DNA from: Candidatus Zixiibacteriota bacterium
Lineage (GTDB): Bacteria > Zixibacteria > MSB-5A5 > GN15 > FEB-12
DNA length: 43,263 nucleotides
Direction of reading: 5' to 3'
Assembly: GCA_022571845.1 (NCBI GenBank)
Contig: JACZXB010000013.1
Coordinates: forward strand, 12,501 to 55,763
Program-made: the position numbers and the translations under genes
Notes under the pieces: generated by a model
The model's database searches: none
The model's input: the letters and a program-made list of their open reading frames with translations, nothing else
What the model was told of the DNA's origin: nothing
Shown: in pieces, positions 1 through 7,900 of the stretch
How positions within the stretch are numbered: the stretch's first letter is position 1
Layout of the letters: every line of letters begins with the position of its first letter

Positions 1-1250
<1,250 letters not shown>

Positions 1251-1390
1251 TTATTATAAATTCTTCATTAACGAATAATGATCTTGTCTATATATCTTAA
1301 AATCATGGATCTCAAAAATTCTACTTCTAGAATATGAAAACCCGCGACCAGAATAAACTGGCTATTTATCGTTGTGGAGTGACTATTTAG

Positions 1391-1403
1391 TTGTCAAAGA
1401 ACC
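1391..1403 (-). promoter_or_regulatory. BoxA antitermination site in the rRNA leader
   Basis: On the minus strand this reads GGTTCTTTGACAA, close to the classic rRNA BoxA (TGCTCTTTAACAA in E. coli). It lies about 40 bases into the predicted rRNA transcript and 140 bases before the 16S 5' end, the expected place. BoxA RNA is bound by the NusB-S10 complex; nusB itself is in this window at 38188. Confidence 0.75.
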
Positions 1404-1447
1404 TAAAATTCAAAAAAATATCTGCCTCTTATTGCTGGCAGAAGATG

Positions 1448-1476
1448 ATGATAGCTATCTATCAAGTCCCTGTCAA
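1448..1476 (-). promoter_or_regulatory. rRNA operon promoter
   Basis: On the minus strand a perfect TTGACA -35 box (1471-1476) is followed by a 17-base spacer and a TATCAT -10 box (1448-1453, five of six matches). The DNA upstream (1477-1520) is rich in A/T tracts, as in an UP element. The predicted transcript would start near 1441, giving a leader of about 190 bases before the 16S gene. Confidence 0.75.
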
Positions 1477-1517
1477 GCAGTTTTTTACAAGAAATATGGC
1501 TTATTTCCTATTTTTCA

Positions 1518-1563
1518 GTCATCCTGAGCCTGCACTTGTCCTGAGCGTAGCCGAGGGTCGCAG
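1518..1563. repeat. Dispersed-repeat-like intergenic segment (CCTGAGCGTAGCCGAGG type)
   Basis: This stretch carries the partly dyadic string CCTGAGCGTAGCCGAGG preceded by the similar half TCATCCTGAGCCTG. From general knowledge, closely related strings recur between genes in many bacterial genomes. Only one copy is visible here, so its repeat nature is inferred from that resemblance. Confidence 0.4.
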
Positions 1564-1742
1564 GTTGGCCTCAAATCCCCCTATCTGTTTCAAATTCGAA
1601 CGGTTTTCGGCCTGTTCAAAAGTCCAACAGCCCCTGTCTTATCGGCGCTGGATGGTGATTCTTTAGGGGTTTGGGGGTCAAAAGGGTATTTAATTGGAAC
1701 CCTGAACCTACCGGAAAGCCATTCTTATCCCGCCATACCACC

Positions 1743-1770
1743 TTGACGGAGATGGACGGTAAGCTATAAA
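1743..1770 (+). promoter_or_regulatory. Promoter of the YfhO-like gene
   Basis: TTGACG at 1743-1748 (five of six), a 16-base spacer and TATAAA at 1765-1770 (five of six) form a good sigma-70-type promoter. It would start transcription near 1777, leaving a leader of about 60 bases before the TTG start at 1836. Confidence 0.6.
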
Positions 1771-1835
1771 GAATTGCGCCCGTCCCGCTTGTTATTTATG
1801 CTTGTATTCAATTGTAAAGCTTATAGGGGTGTTAT

Positions 1836-4286
1836 TTGTTCAAAAAGAGAAGATCAAGAAAATCTGTTTCAGTACCGGATACGCCATCCCTCCAAATTGA
1901 ACGTTCTCGCTATTATGCTCCTGTCGCCTTTGTTGTTATGCTGCTGGCATTGATCTTCTTATTCAGAAGTTTCTTATTTACAGACAAGATGCTCTATGGC
2001 ACCGATATGTTTGCCGCTGGTGTATATCATCGTGCAATGCTGGTGGATCATTTCAATGAATACGGAGAAATCCCGCAGTGGAATCCCCATGTCTATGGTG
2101 GAATGCCATATGTTGACGCCTTTCATGGAGACATTTTTTATCCATTGTCTGTAATGAAGTTTTTCGTTCCGTTGCATTTTCACCTAGGCTTTAATTTAAT
2201 CCTGCACATATTTTTTTCGGGAATTTTTATGTACCTGGCCGCACGCCAATTCAAGTTGGGAAAAACTGCAGCGCTTTTTTCTGCTTCATCCTATATGTTT
2301 GCCGCTTACTTAGTATCTATGGTTGCTCCGGGTCACGAAGGAAAGATTTATGTCACAGCACTTTTTCCACTTGTTATTTTGTTAATTGAGCGAGCTTTTG
2401 AACAGAAGCCATTTCTTAATTTCACTCTTCTTGGATTAGTACTTGGCATAATTATCCTATCGCCTCATCCGCAGATGGCATATTTCACATTGTGGGCAGC
2501 TGGATTATATACTCTGTTTAAACTGGTAGTTCTTTATAAGAGGGAAAAAACAGTTAAGGTAATTGTCAAACCTTCACTGCTGGCTTTGTCCGCAGTTGTG
2601 GTCGCTCTTCTGCTTTCTGCGATTCAGTTTTACCCAGGCTATGTTTACACCACTAAGTATTCGCCTCGTGCCGAAAGGCAAAGTGGCTGGGGGTGGGCAA
2701 CCTCGTGGTCTTTGCATGAAGAGGATGTTATGTCACAAATCATTCCCGAATTTTCTGGTAACACATCAACGACTGGAACAACATATTGGGGGAAAAACCC
2801 GTTCAAGTATAATTCAGAAGCTGTCGGAGTTGTGACATTGTATATGGCCTTGATTGGTTTGTTTTTTGCCCGTCGCAGAGAACGATGGTTTTTCGGTGGA
2901 TTGGCACTTTTTGCAATAGTGTATGCGTTAGGAGCTACTACTCCGATTTTTAAATTGTTTTACTACCTGATTCCCAAAGTTGAATCATTGCGCGCCCCAG
3001 GTATGATAATGTTCATATACTTGTTTTCTGTGGCGTTGCTGGGAGGTCTGGGTATTCAGGCAATCATCAACTGGAAACATGATGAAGTACCTACCCAGCG
3101 CAAAAGACTCTATTACATATTGGCGGGAATTCCTCTTATGTTATTTTCCTTAGCCCTCTTGTTCACATACGCCGGACATCAAATGATTACATGGTGGACT
3201 TCGCTGTTTTACGAAGGAGCAACCGAAGTTTTTTCTGTAGAAAGCGTTAGCAGATTTGATGTGGCTATCTCAAATCTTCCCTCAATACAAAGCGGGGCCT
3301 GGTTTGCCTTTATGTTCATTGCTCTGGCATCACTATTTATTTGGGCTTATATGTCGGGCAGGGTTAAGATCTGGCTGTTGTCACTATTAATCTTGCTGCC
3401 AGTTGTTGATGGTGTCAGATTCAATGAGCGCTTTGTGGAAGTAGTTGACCCGAATATTTTTTTTACAAGTAATCGTCTCTCAGATTTTTTCTTAGAACAG
3501 CCAGGCAATTTTAGAGTATTAAACATGGAAGAAGTAGTTCCCATGTCATTTCTACCTCTGTTCGGTATAGATGTTGTGACAGGTTACCACGGCAACCAAC
3601 TTCGCTGGTACGATGACTTGCTCGGGGGAAGGCCGGCCCCATATATGTCAAATCCGCGTTTCAACAATTTAGTCGGTACGAGATACATCTTAGTAGGGCT
3701 CAATGCGGAGATACCGCCTGATTATTTTGGTGAATTCCCTGTTCAAACGGTAGCGAGATTCAAATTTTTCAATATTATTCAGAACAATAATTCATTTGAA
3801 AGAGTGTATTTGGTCAACAAATATAAAGTGTTCCCGAATCGTCAGGAGATTTATCCAAGAGTGCTCAATGGTGTGGATGACTTGAGCCGGGTTGTGTATC
3901 TCGAAACAAAGCCCTCTATCGACATTCCATCTGACAGTATTGGTACCGATTCTGCCTGGGTGATTGCCCACACATATGATTCAGTCGTGGTGGGTGTTGA
4001 ATGTACAGCCAATCGATTGCTGGTATTTACAGAAAACTATTACGACAGCTGGTACGCTTTTATCAACGGCAAGCCTGCAAATTTGATGAGAGCCTACGGG
4101 ACTTTTCGAGCCGTAGCTATTCCGAATGGTACGAAACAGGTATTGTTTTTGTACCAATCTGAAAGATATGCCAGGGGCAAACTTATCACCTTTGTGACAT
4201 CACTGTATCTTTTGCTGGTCTTTGGAGCTTACTTTATGAAAGCCAGCTTTCGCAAAGAAGAATTGGTCACCGAAAAAGTCGACTAA
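1836..4286 (+). CDS. YfhO-family polytopic membrane protein (GT-C-like)
   Basis: An 816-residue integral membrane protein of the YfhO type. It has one TM helix after a basic N-terminus, then an extracytoplasmic acidic loop with the GTDMFAAG and QWNPHVYGGMPY motifs typical of GT-C-like YfhO proteins, about a dozen TM segments to roughly residue 530, a soluble extracytoplasmic domain, and a final TM helix near residue 790. In other bacteria YfhO proteins take part in glycosylating cell-envelope polymers with lipid-linked sugars; the substrate here is unknown. The start is TTG with AGGGG six bases upstream; the next in-frame ATG would remove the first TM helix. It stands alone behind its own promoter. 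Confidence 0.85.
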   Translation: MFKKRRSRKSVSVPDTPSLQIERSRYYAPVAFVVMLLALIFLFRSFLFTDKMLYGTDMFAAGVYHRAMLVDHFNEYGEIPQWNPHVYGGMPYVDAFHGDIFYPLSVMKFFVPLHFHLGFNLILHIFFSGIFMYLAARQFKLGKTAALFSASSYMFAAYLVSMVAPGHEGKIYVTALFPLVILLIERAFEQKPFLNFTLLGLVLGIIILSPHPQMAYFTLWAAGLYTLFKLVVLYKREKTVKVIVKPSLLALSAVVVALLLSAIQFYPGYVYTTKYSPRAERQSGWGWATSWSLHEEDVMSQIIPEFSGNTSTTGTTYWGKNPFKYNSEAVGVVTLYMALIGLFFARRRERWFFGGLALFAIVYALGATTPIFKLFYYLIPKVESLRAPGMIMFIYLFSVALLGGLGIQAIINWKHDEVPTQRKRLYYILAGIPLMLFSLALLFTYAGHQMITWWTSLFYEGATEVFSVESVSRFDVAISNLPSIQSGAWFAFMFIALASLFIWAYMSGRVKIWLLSLLILLPVVDGVRFNERFVEVVDPNIFFTSNRLSDFFLEQPGNFRVLNMEEVVPMSFLPLFGIDVVTGYHGNQLRWYDDLLGGRPAPYMSNPRFNNLVGTRYILVGLNAEIPPDYFGEFPVQTVARFKFFNIIQNNNSFERVYLVNKYKVFPNRQEIYPRVLNGVDDLSRVVYLETKPSIDIPSDSIGTDSAWVIAHTYDSVVVGVECTANRLLVFTENYYDSWYAFINGKPANLMRAYGTFRAVAIPNGTKQVLFLYQSERYARGKLITFVTSLYLLLVFGAYFMKASFRKEELVTEKVD

Positions 4287-4301
4287 ATTCTGTAATTCGT
4301 T

Positions 4302-4364
4302 TTACTTTGCAATACCGAACGGCAATTCCTGCCAGTTAGTTGTATATCTTAACGGGAACTCACC
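4302..4364 (-). pseudogene. Fossil 3' end of a second umuC-like gene
   Basis: Read on the minus strand, this stretch encodes RYTTNWQELPFGIAK followed by TAA (4302-4349). The intact umuC in this window ends RYTTNWTELPLGLAK, so 12 of the last 15 residues match and both stop right after the lysine. Codon usage differs at many third positions, so this is not a recent copy. The frame is open only back to a TAG at 4386-4388, and nothing further upstream resembles a polymerase. The motif is the tail of the DUF4113 domain at the end of UmuC proteins. I read it as the remnant of a lost or displaced UmuC paralogue. Confidence 0.7.
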
Positions 4365-4431
4365 TGTAAGGTGGGCCACTCGGGCCTAAAATTCTGCTGG
4401 AACTTGATCTAATTGAAGTAAAAAATTCTTC

Positions 4432-4746
4432 TTATTTCATTTCCATCATCTGAGAGACTCGTATTGTCCCGCCATTTTCCAAAAATGGATCTGATTTAGC
4501 AATTTCAATAGCAGCCTCAATGCTTTCTGCATTAACGACTGCAAATCCTTTCATCGAATTTGGATCATTATCATCTTGAACATTGCTTGAAGTTAAAATT
4601 TTTGTTCCCATTAACGGTGTACCCGGATTAACTATAGTTTCACCAAGACCTTCTACCCAGGCTTTCCATTTATTCATTTGAGCCATGCCCTCTTCTTTTG
4701 AGCTTGGCTGGTTTCCTCCATAATAAGCAATCATAAAATTTGTCAT
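4432..4746 (-). CDS. YCII-related (YciI/DGPF-like) small protein
   Basis: A 104-residue soluble protein with the alpha-beta layout of the YCII-related family: an N-terminal MTNFMIAYYGG strand, a helix containing WKAWVEGLG, a GFAVVNAESIEAAIEIAKSDP segment and a final strand. Such proteins form ferredoxin-like dimers, often next to ECF sigma factors; the biochemical role is mostly unknown. AAGGAA lies just upstream of the ATG. No sigma factor is adjacent here. It follows umuC in the same direction with a 130-base gap and may be separately transcribed. Confidence 0.75.
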   Translation of the reverse strand: MTNFMIAYYGGNQPSSKEEGMAQMNKWKAWVEGLGETIVNPGTPLMGTKILTSSNVQDDNDPNSMKGFAVVNAESIEAAIEIAKSDPFLENGGTIRVSQMMEMK

Positions 4747-4847
4747 AATTTTTCCTTATTAAATTTAGCGTTACTATCATCATTAATTCATGTAGAAAGA
4801 ATTATAGGCAAGCGATGATTCAATGGCAAGAGCAAGGATGTTATGAT

Positions 4848-4865
4848 CCCACAGCAAGCTGTGGG
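4848..4865. repeat. Perfect 8-bp hairpin after umuC
   Basis: CCCACAGC, two bases, then GCTGTGGG form a perfect inverted repeat 13 bases beyond the umuC stop codon. There is no T tract on either side, so it is not a standard intrinsic terminator. It may be a REP-like element or a 3'-end mRNA stabiliser. The neighbouring string GGTCGCCCAC resembles AGTCGCCCAC at 31877-31886. Confidence 0.5.
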
Positions 4866-4878
4866 CGACCGAAACTCA

Positions 4879-6162
4879 CTATTTCGCCAACCCCAATGGC
4901 AGTTCGGTCCAGTTGGTGGTATAGCGCGGGGAGCGATAGTCCATTTTCATTGACCAGCTTTTGTTCATGCCGGTGGAGAGATATCTAATTGTTCCACCTC
5001 CATTGTTAAGATTTACTCCATCTATGGCGCTATATAGTCTGCTTAATTTGCTGTAGTCTAATGATTTGAAAATATCGGTTTGCCTGAAACCGTTTGGGTT
5101 AATTTTATCAAGCACTACTCCGGCTTTGATGTACTTATAGCCCGGTTTGAATATAGAGTGCAGCACTTTCTTTCCGGCAGTTATCAAGTGGTGGTCGCAG
5201 TCTGTTGAAGGAATAAGTGAGCGTGAGGCGGCTTTGCCGTACTGCGGATTTTTGGCATAGACATTGGTAGTGATGAAGACTGTTATCTCCCCCGCCACTG
5301 AGCCGTCATCGCGTAGTTTTTTGGCGGCCATAGCAGCATGGGTGGCAATAGATTCTTCAAGCTCTGCCAGTTTCGTCACGTATCTGCCGAACGAACGCGA
5401 CGAAGTTATATTCTTTCTGGCCGGTGTTTTATTTTCAAGCGGAAGGCAGGGGATGCCTCTTAGTTCGTTGACCAGCCGAAGTCCGACCACTCCTGCTTTT
5501 TTCTTTATAAGTTGGTCGTTGATATTGCGAAGCTGCGCGGCGGTGTTAATTCCACGAGTGTAGAGCCATTCGGCGTATCTTCGTCCGATGCCCCAGATAT
5601 CCTGCACTAAGATTCGGGACAGAATTAATTCGGTTTCGGGGTGATTGGTAATATCAAACACTCTATCAAGTTCGCGGTTTATTTTGATATACTCGGCGGC
5701 AATCTTGGACAATGTTTTAGTTTCACCAATGCCAATTGTGACCGGAACACCGGTATTATGCAGCACTTTTTTTCTGACTTGCTCAGCTTGTGTTTCGTCA
5801 AACGTTTCAGGCAAAACTAAAAAAGCTTCATCAATGGAGTAAACCTCGATATCAGGCGTGACCTCTTTAAGAGTATCCATAACCCGCCGGGAGAGGTCGC
5901 CGTATAAAACGTAATTGGATGAAAAGACTTTAATATTATCTTTTTTGACTATCTCTTTGACATGATGAAACGGCTCCCCCATGCCGATTCCGAGCGCTTT
6001 GGCTTCCTGCGAACGCGCCACCACACAGCCATCGTTATTTGACAGGATGATAACGGGCTTGTCCGACAGATGCGGCTGAAAGACTCTTTCGCAGGAGACG
6101 TAGAAATTGTCGCAGTCAACCAGCACATATTTTTTGGGCGGACGTTTATAATCGAATATCAT
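4879..6162 (-). CDS. umuC: Y-family translesion DNA polymerase, UmuC type
   Basis: This 427-residue protein matches UmuC (about 422 residues in E. coli), the catalytic subunit of DNA polymerase V. The polymerase palm shows VDCDNFY with D16, and YSIDEAF with D111 and E112, the metal-binding carboxylates. FSSNYVLYGDLSRRVM and NNDGCVVARSQEAKALGI are UmuC hallmarks. A helix-hairpin-helix/thumb region follows around residues 185-235, then the little-finger domain, and a DUF4113 tail ending TTNWTELPLGLAK. No umuD is next to it; upstream lie an ankyrin protein and the SRAP gene. A weak ribosome binding site precedes the ATG. I could not identify a LexA-type operator in the 112-base gap upstream. Confidence 0.95.
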   Translation of the reverse strand: MIFDYKRPPKKYVLVDCDNFYVSCERVFQPHLSDKPVIILSNNDGCVVARSQEAKALGIGMGEPFHHVKEIVKKDNIKVFSSNYVLYGDLSRRVMDTLKEVTPDIEVYSIDEAFLVLPETFDETQAEQVRKKVLHNTGVPVTIGIGETKTLSKIAAEYIKINRELDRVFDITNHPETELILSRILVQDIWGIGRRYAEWLYTRGINTAAQLRNINDQLIKKKAGVVGLRLVNELRGIPCLPLENKTPARKNITSSRSFGRYVTKLAELEESIATHAAMAAKKLRDDGSVAGEITVFITTNVYAKNPQYGKAASRSLIPSTDCDHHLITAGKKVLHSIFKPGYKYIKAGVVLDKINPNGFRQTDIFKSLDYSKLSRLYSAIDGVNLNNGGGTIRYLSTGMNKSWSMKMDYRSPRYTTNWTELPLGLAK

Positions 6163-6274
6163 GCTTCAGATTGCATGATTATTGAGGGTTGGCAATCACA
6201 GACGAGTCACATTGTGATGTATATGAAAATGCATTCCTTACTTCTCGGAAATGACAAAGCAAGGCTTACCAGTC

Positions 6275-7132
6275 CTACTTGCCTTGGAAGAACTTGTACT
6301 TGTAATTTACAAAGTCTACACCCTTTGACTCCAAATATTTCTTTAGAGCCCATCTATTTTCGTAACCTACTGTATCTACCACACTGCCTTCTTCGGCTCT
6401 TATTATTTGATACATCTTCTTTCTCACAACATAATCCTGTACAAAGATACTGTCCTTGCTTCGTATAGATAGAGGCTGATGAACATTCACTTCTAAGGTA
6501 TCAATAAAATAATAGATAATATCATATTTTGGTCCCAAAATAGCTGCACGAAAAGGAGTAAGCTGTTTTTTTCCAAGTTTCCGATGGGGATCGGCACCAT
6601 AAGCGATTAAAGTTTTGACCATGTCCAAACTCATGCCCGAAGCTCTCAAAAGTGGAGAATCAGGCAGAACATTATACCCTTTCTTATTCGTAAAACGGTT
6701 TTCTACGGCATGAGTGGGGTCAGCTCCATATTTGAGCAACAGCTCGGCATAGCGGTTGTCTATTAGCGAATCAGAGCCTCTTTCATACCACTTAATCGCA
6801 TCTATCAATACACTATGATGGTTGTAAGTATTGATAAAATTGGGGTCCGCCCCAAGTTCTAATAGCTTTTTAAGTGATCCAATCCTTTCTACGTATAAAC
6901 ACATTACTAGTACATTTAAACCGAATTCGGGTTCAGTTTCTTCCAACAAACTAGAGTCTTCTTTGACCAATCTTTCTATTTCTTGCAGATCCTCTTTCTC
7001 GACAGCTTTGGCTAACTGATAAGCTTGAGTCTCCTCGAAGAAAGCAACATATCTACTATGTCTTTGCCCAAAGCTTTCCGTGCAAATGCATAAGGGAAGC
7101 AACATGACCAATATTAGATTTAGGTTTTTCAT
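6275..7132 (-). CDS. Exported ankyrin-repeat protein
   Basis: A 285-residue protein with an N-terminal signal peptide (MKNLNLILVMLLPLCICTESFGQ) and about four ankyrin repeats, with recognisable cores KKLLELGADPN, AELLLKYGADP and VKTLIAYGADP. Ankyrin repeats bind other proteins; the signal peptide puts it in the periplasm or on the surface. The start was placed at 7132 because GAGGG precedes it and the signal peptide begins there. An upstream in-frame ATG at 7195 would add 21 residues inside the end of the SRAP gene. It follows the SRAP gene by 13 bases and precedes umuC by 112, so it may share a transcript with both. Its partner is unknown. Confidence 0.8.
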   Translation of the reverse strand: MKNLNLILVMLLPLCICTESFGQRHSRYVAFFEETQAYQLAKAVEKEDLQEIERLVKEDSSLLEETEPEFGLNVLVMCLYVERIGSLKKLLELGADPNFINTYNHHSVLIDAIKWYERGSDSLIDNRYAELLLKYGADPTHAVENRFTNKKGYNVLPDSPLLRASGMSLDMVKTLIAYGADPHRKLGKKQLTPFRAAILGPKYDIIYYFIDTLEVNVHQPLSIRSKDSIFVQDYVVRKKMYQIIRAEEGSVVDTVGYENRWALKKYLESKGVDFVNYKYKFFQGK

Positions 7133-7145
7133 TTTCTTTTCCCTC

Positions 7146-7817
7146 TCATTCCTGCACTTTGGCGATACACTCTTCGCTGTTATTCCTTGGTGCATTTACA
7201 AGCTTCGAAACTTCGTAGGCTTCCAGTCGTTCATCGGCGCAAGGCACCAACAGGCTCTGCAGCTCAACTGATGGCGTATGATGGTCGAGCCATAATGATT
7301 CGTCGGACTTATTCAGAATTACAGGCATTCTATCATGGTAGACTTTTAAGTAATTATTTGCTTCGGTAGTAATGATAGTATAACTGAATATTTCGCTTTC
7401 GTTTTTTATCCAGAGTGACCAGAGACCGGCAAAGGCAAACAGTTCACTTTTTTTTAAGCGAATATGAATAGGGGTCTTTTTCTTAGGGTCGCTGGCAGAT
7501 TTTTGCCATTCATAAAAGCCAGAGGCAGGAATGAGGCATCGTTTATTCTTGAAAGCATCACGGTAGCCTGGTTTTTCAGCTACAGTTTCCGAGCGGGCGT
7601 TAATCATCTTGTAGGCAATCCTGGGGTCTTTGGCCCAGTGCGGGATTAGTCCCCATTTCATAGCTTTTATTGTGCGACCGCTGCCGTTGGTGATTACCGG
7701 ATTTGCCTGACCGGGCGCAATATTGTAACTCGGTTTCATCGAGAAGTCGCTTAACTCCAGACCAAACCGCTTTTTTAGTTCTTCGTAATCCTGAGCCAAG
7801 ACATATCTGCCGCACAT
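7146..7817 (-). CDS. yedK: SRAP-family abasic-site DNA-protein crosslink protein (YedK/HMCES)
   Basis: A 223-residue SRAP protein. The family protects abasic sites in single-stranded DNA by forming a thiazolidine crosslink through the cysteine exposed after Met removal. The key residues are all present: C2 in MCGRY, N73 and R75 in NARSE, E103 in GFYEW and H161 in HDRMPV. Length matches E. coli YedK (222). A promoter is so close upstream (-10 box six bases before the ATG) that the mRNA is probably leaderless. With umuC it makes up a DNA-damage-tolerance pair on this strand, with an ankyrin gene between them. Confidence 0.95.
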   Translation of the reverse strand: MCGRYVLAQDYEELKKRFGLELSDFSMKPSYNIAPGQANPVITNGSGRTIKAMKWGLIPHWAKDPRIAYKMINARSETVAEKPGYRDAFKNKRCLIPASGFYEWQKSASDPKKKTPIHIRLKKSELFAFAGLWSLWIKNESEIFSYTIITTEANNYLKVYHDRMPVILNKSDESLWLDHHTPSVELQSLLVPCADERLEAYEVSKLVNAPRNNSEECIAKVQE

Positions 7818-7823
7818 GGCTAA

Positions 7824-7852
7824 AATATAGCTAAGATATTGTCTTAGTTCAA
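7824..7852 (-). promoter_or_regulatory. Promoter of the SRAP gene, probably leaderless
   Basis: On the minus strand TTGAAC (7847-7852), a 17-base spacer and TATATT (7824-7829) are followed by only six bases before the ATG. Transcription would start at or next to the start codon. No Shine-Dalgarno sequence is present. Confidence 0.55.
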
Positions 7853-7867
7853 TCTCATATTTATATT

Positions 7868-7895
7868 TTGAGAAAATCTAAATTGCCGTTATAAT
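7868..7895 (+). promoter_or_regulatory. Promoter of the GT39-like gene, probably leaderless
   Basis: TTGAGA (7868-7873, five of six), a 16-base spacer and a perfect TATAAT (7890-7895) lie five bases before the ATG at 7901. A start site six to seven bases after the -10 box would fall on the ATG itself. No Shine-Dalgarno sequence is present. Confidence 0.6.
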
Positions 7896-7900
7896 CCGAT

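Larger units (their letters stand above)
1251..1835. other. Gene-free rRNA leader and divergent promoter region
   Basis: These 585 bases hold no convincing protein gene. From left to right they contain the A/T-rich 16S leader, a BoxA antitermination site at 1391-1403, the rRNA promoter at 1448-1476 with an A/T-rich upstream stretch, a dispersed-repeat-like segment at 1518-1563, and the promoter of the YfhO-like gene at 1743-1770. A 91-codon open frame across 1391-1666 was rejected because it covers BoxA and the rRNA promoter and has no ribosome binding site. Confidence 0.8.

Noticed and set aside
1391-1666. A 91-codon plus-strand frame
   Set aside because: It covers the BoxA site, the rRNA promoter and a repeat-like segment, has a TTG start without ribosome binding site, and shows no family features.
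4848-4865. Hairpin after umuC as an intrinsic terminator
   Set aside because: No T tract follows on either strand, so it is listed only as an inverted repeat.
6163-6274. A umuD gene or LexA box next to umuC
   Set aside because: The gap is too short for umuD and I could not identify a convincing LexA-type operator in it.
7133-7195. Longer start for the ankyrin protein
   Set aside because: It would put 21 charged residues before a clean signal peptide and overlap the SRAP gene; the ATG at 7132 has a GAGGG site.
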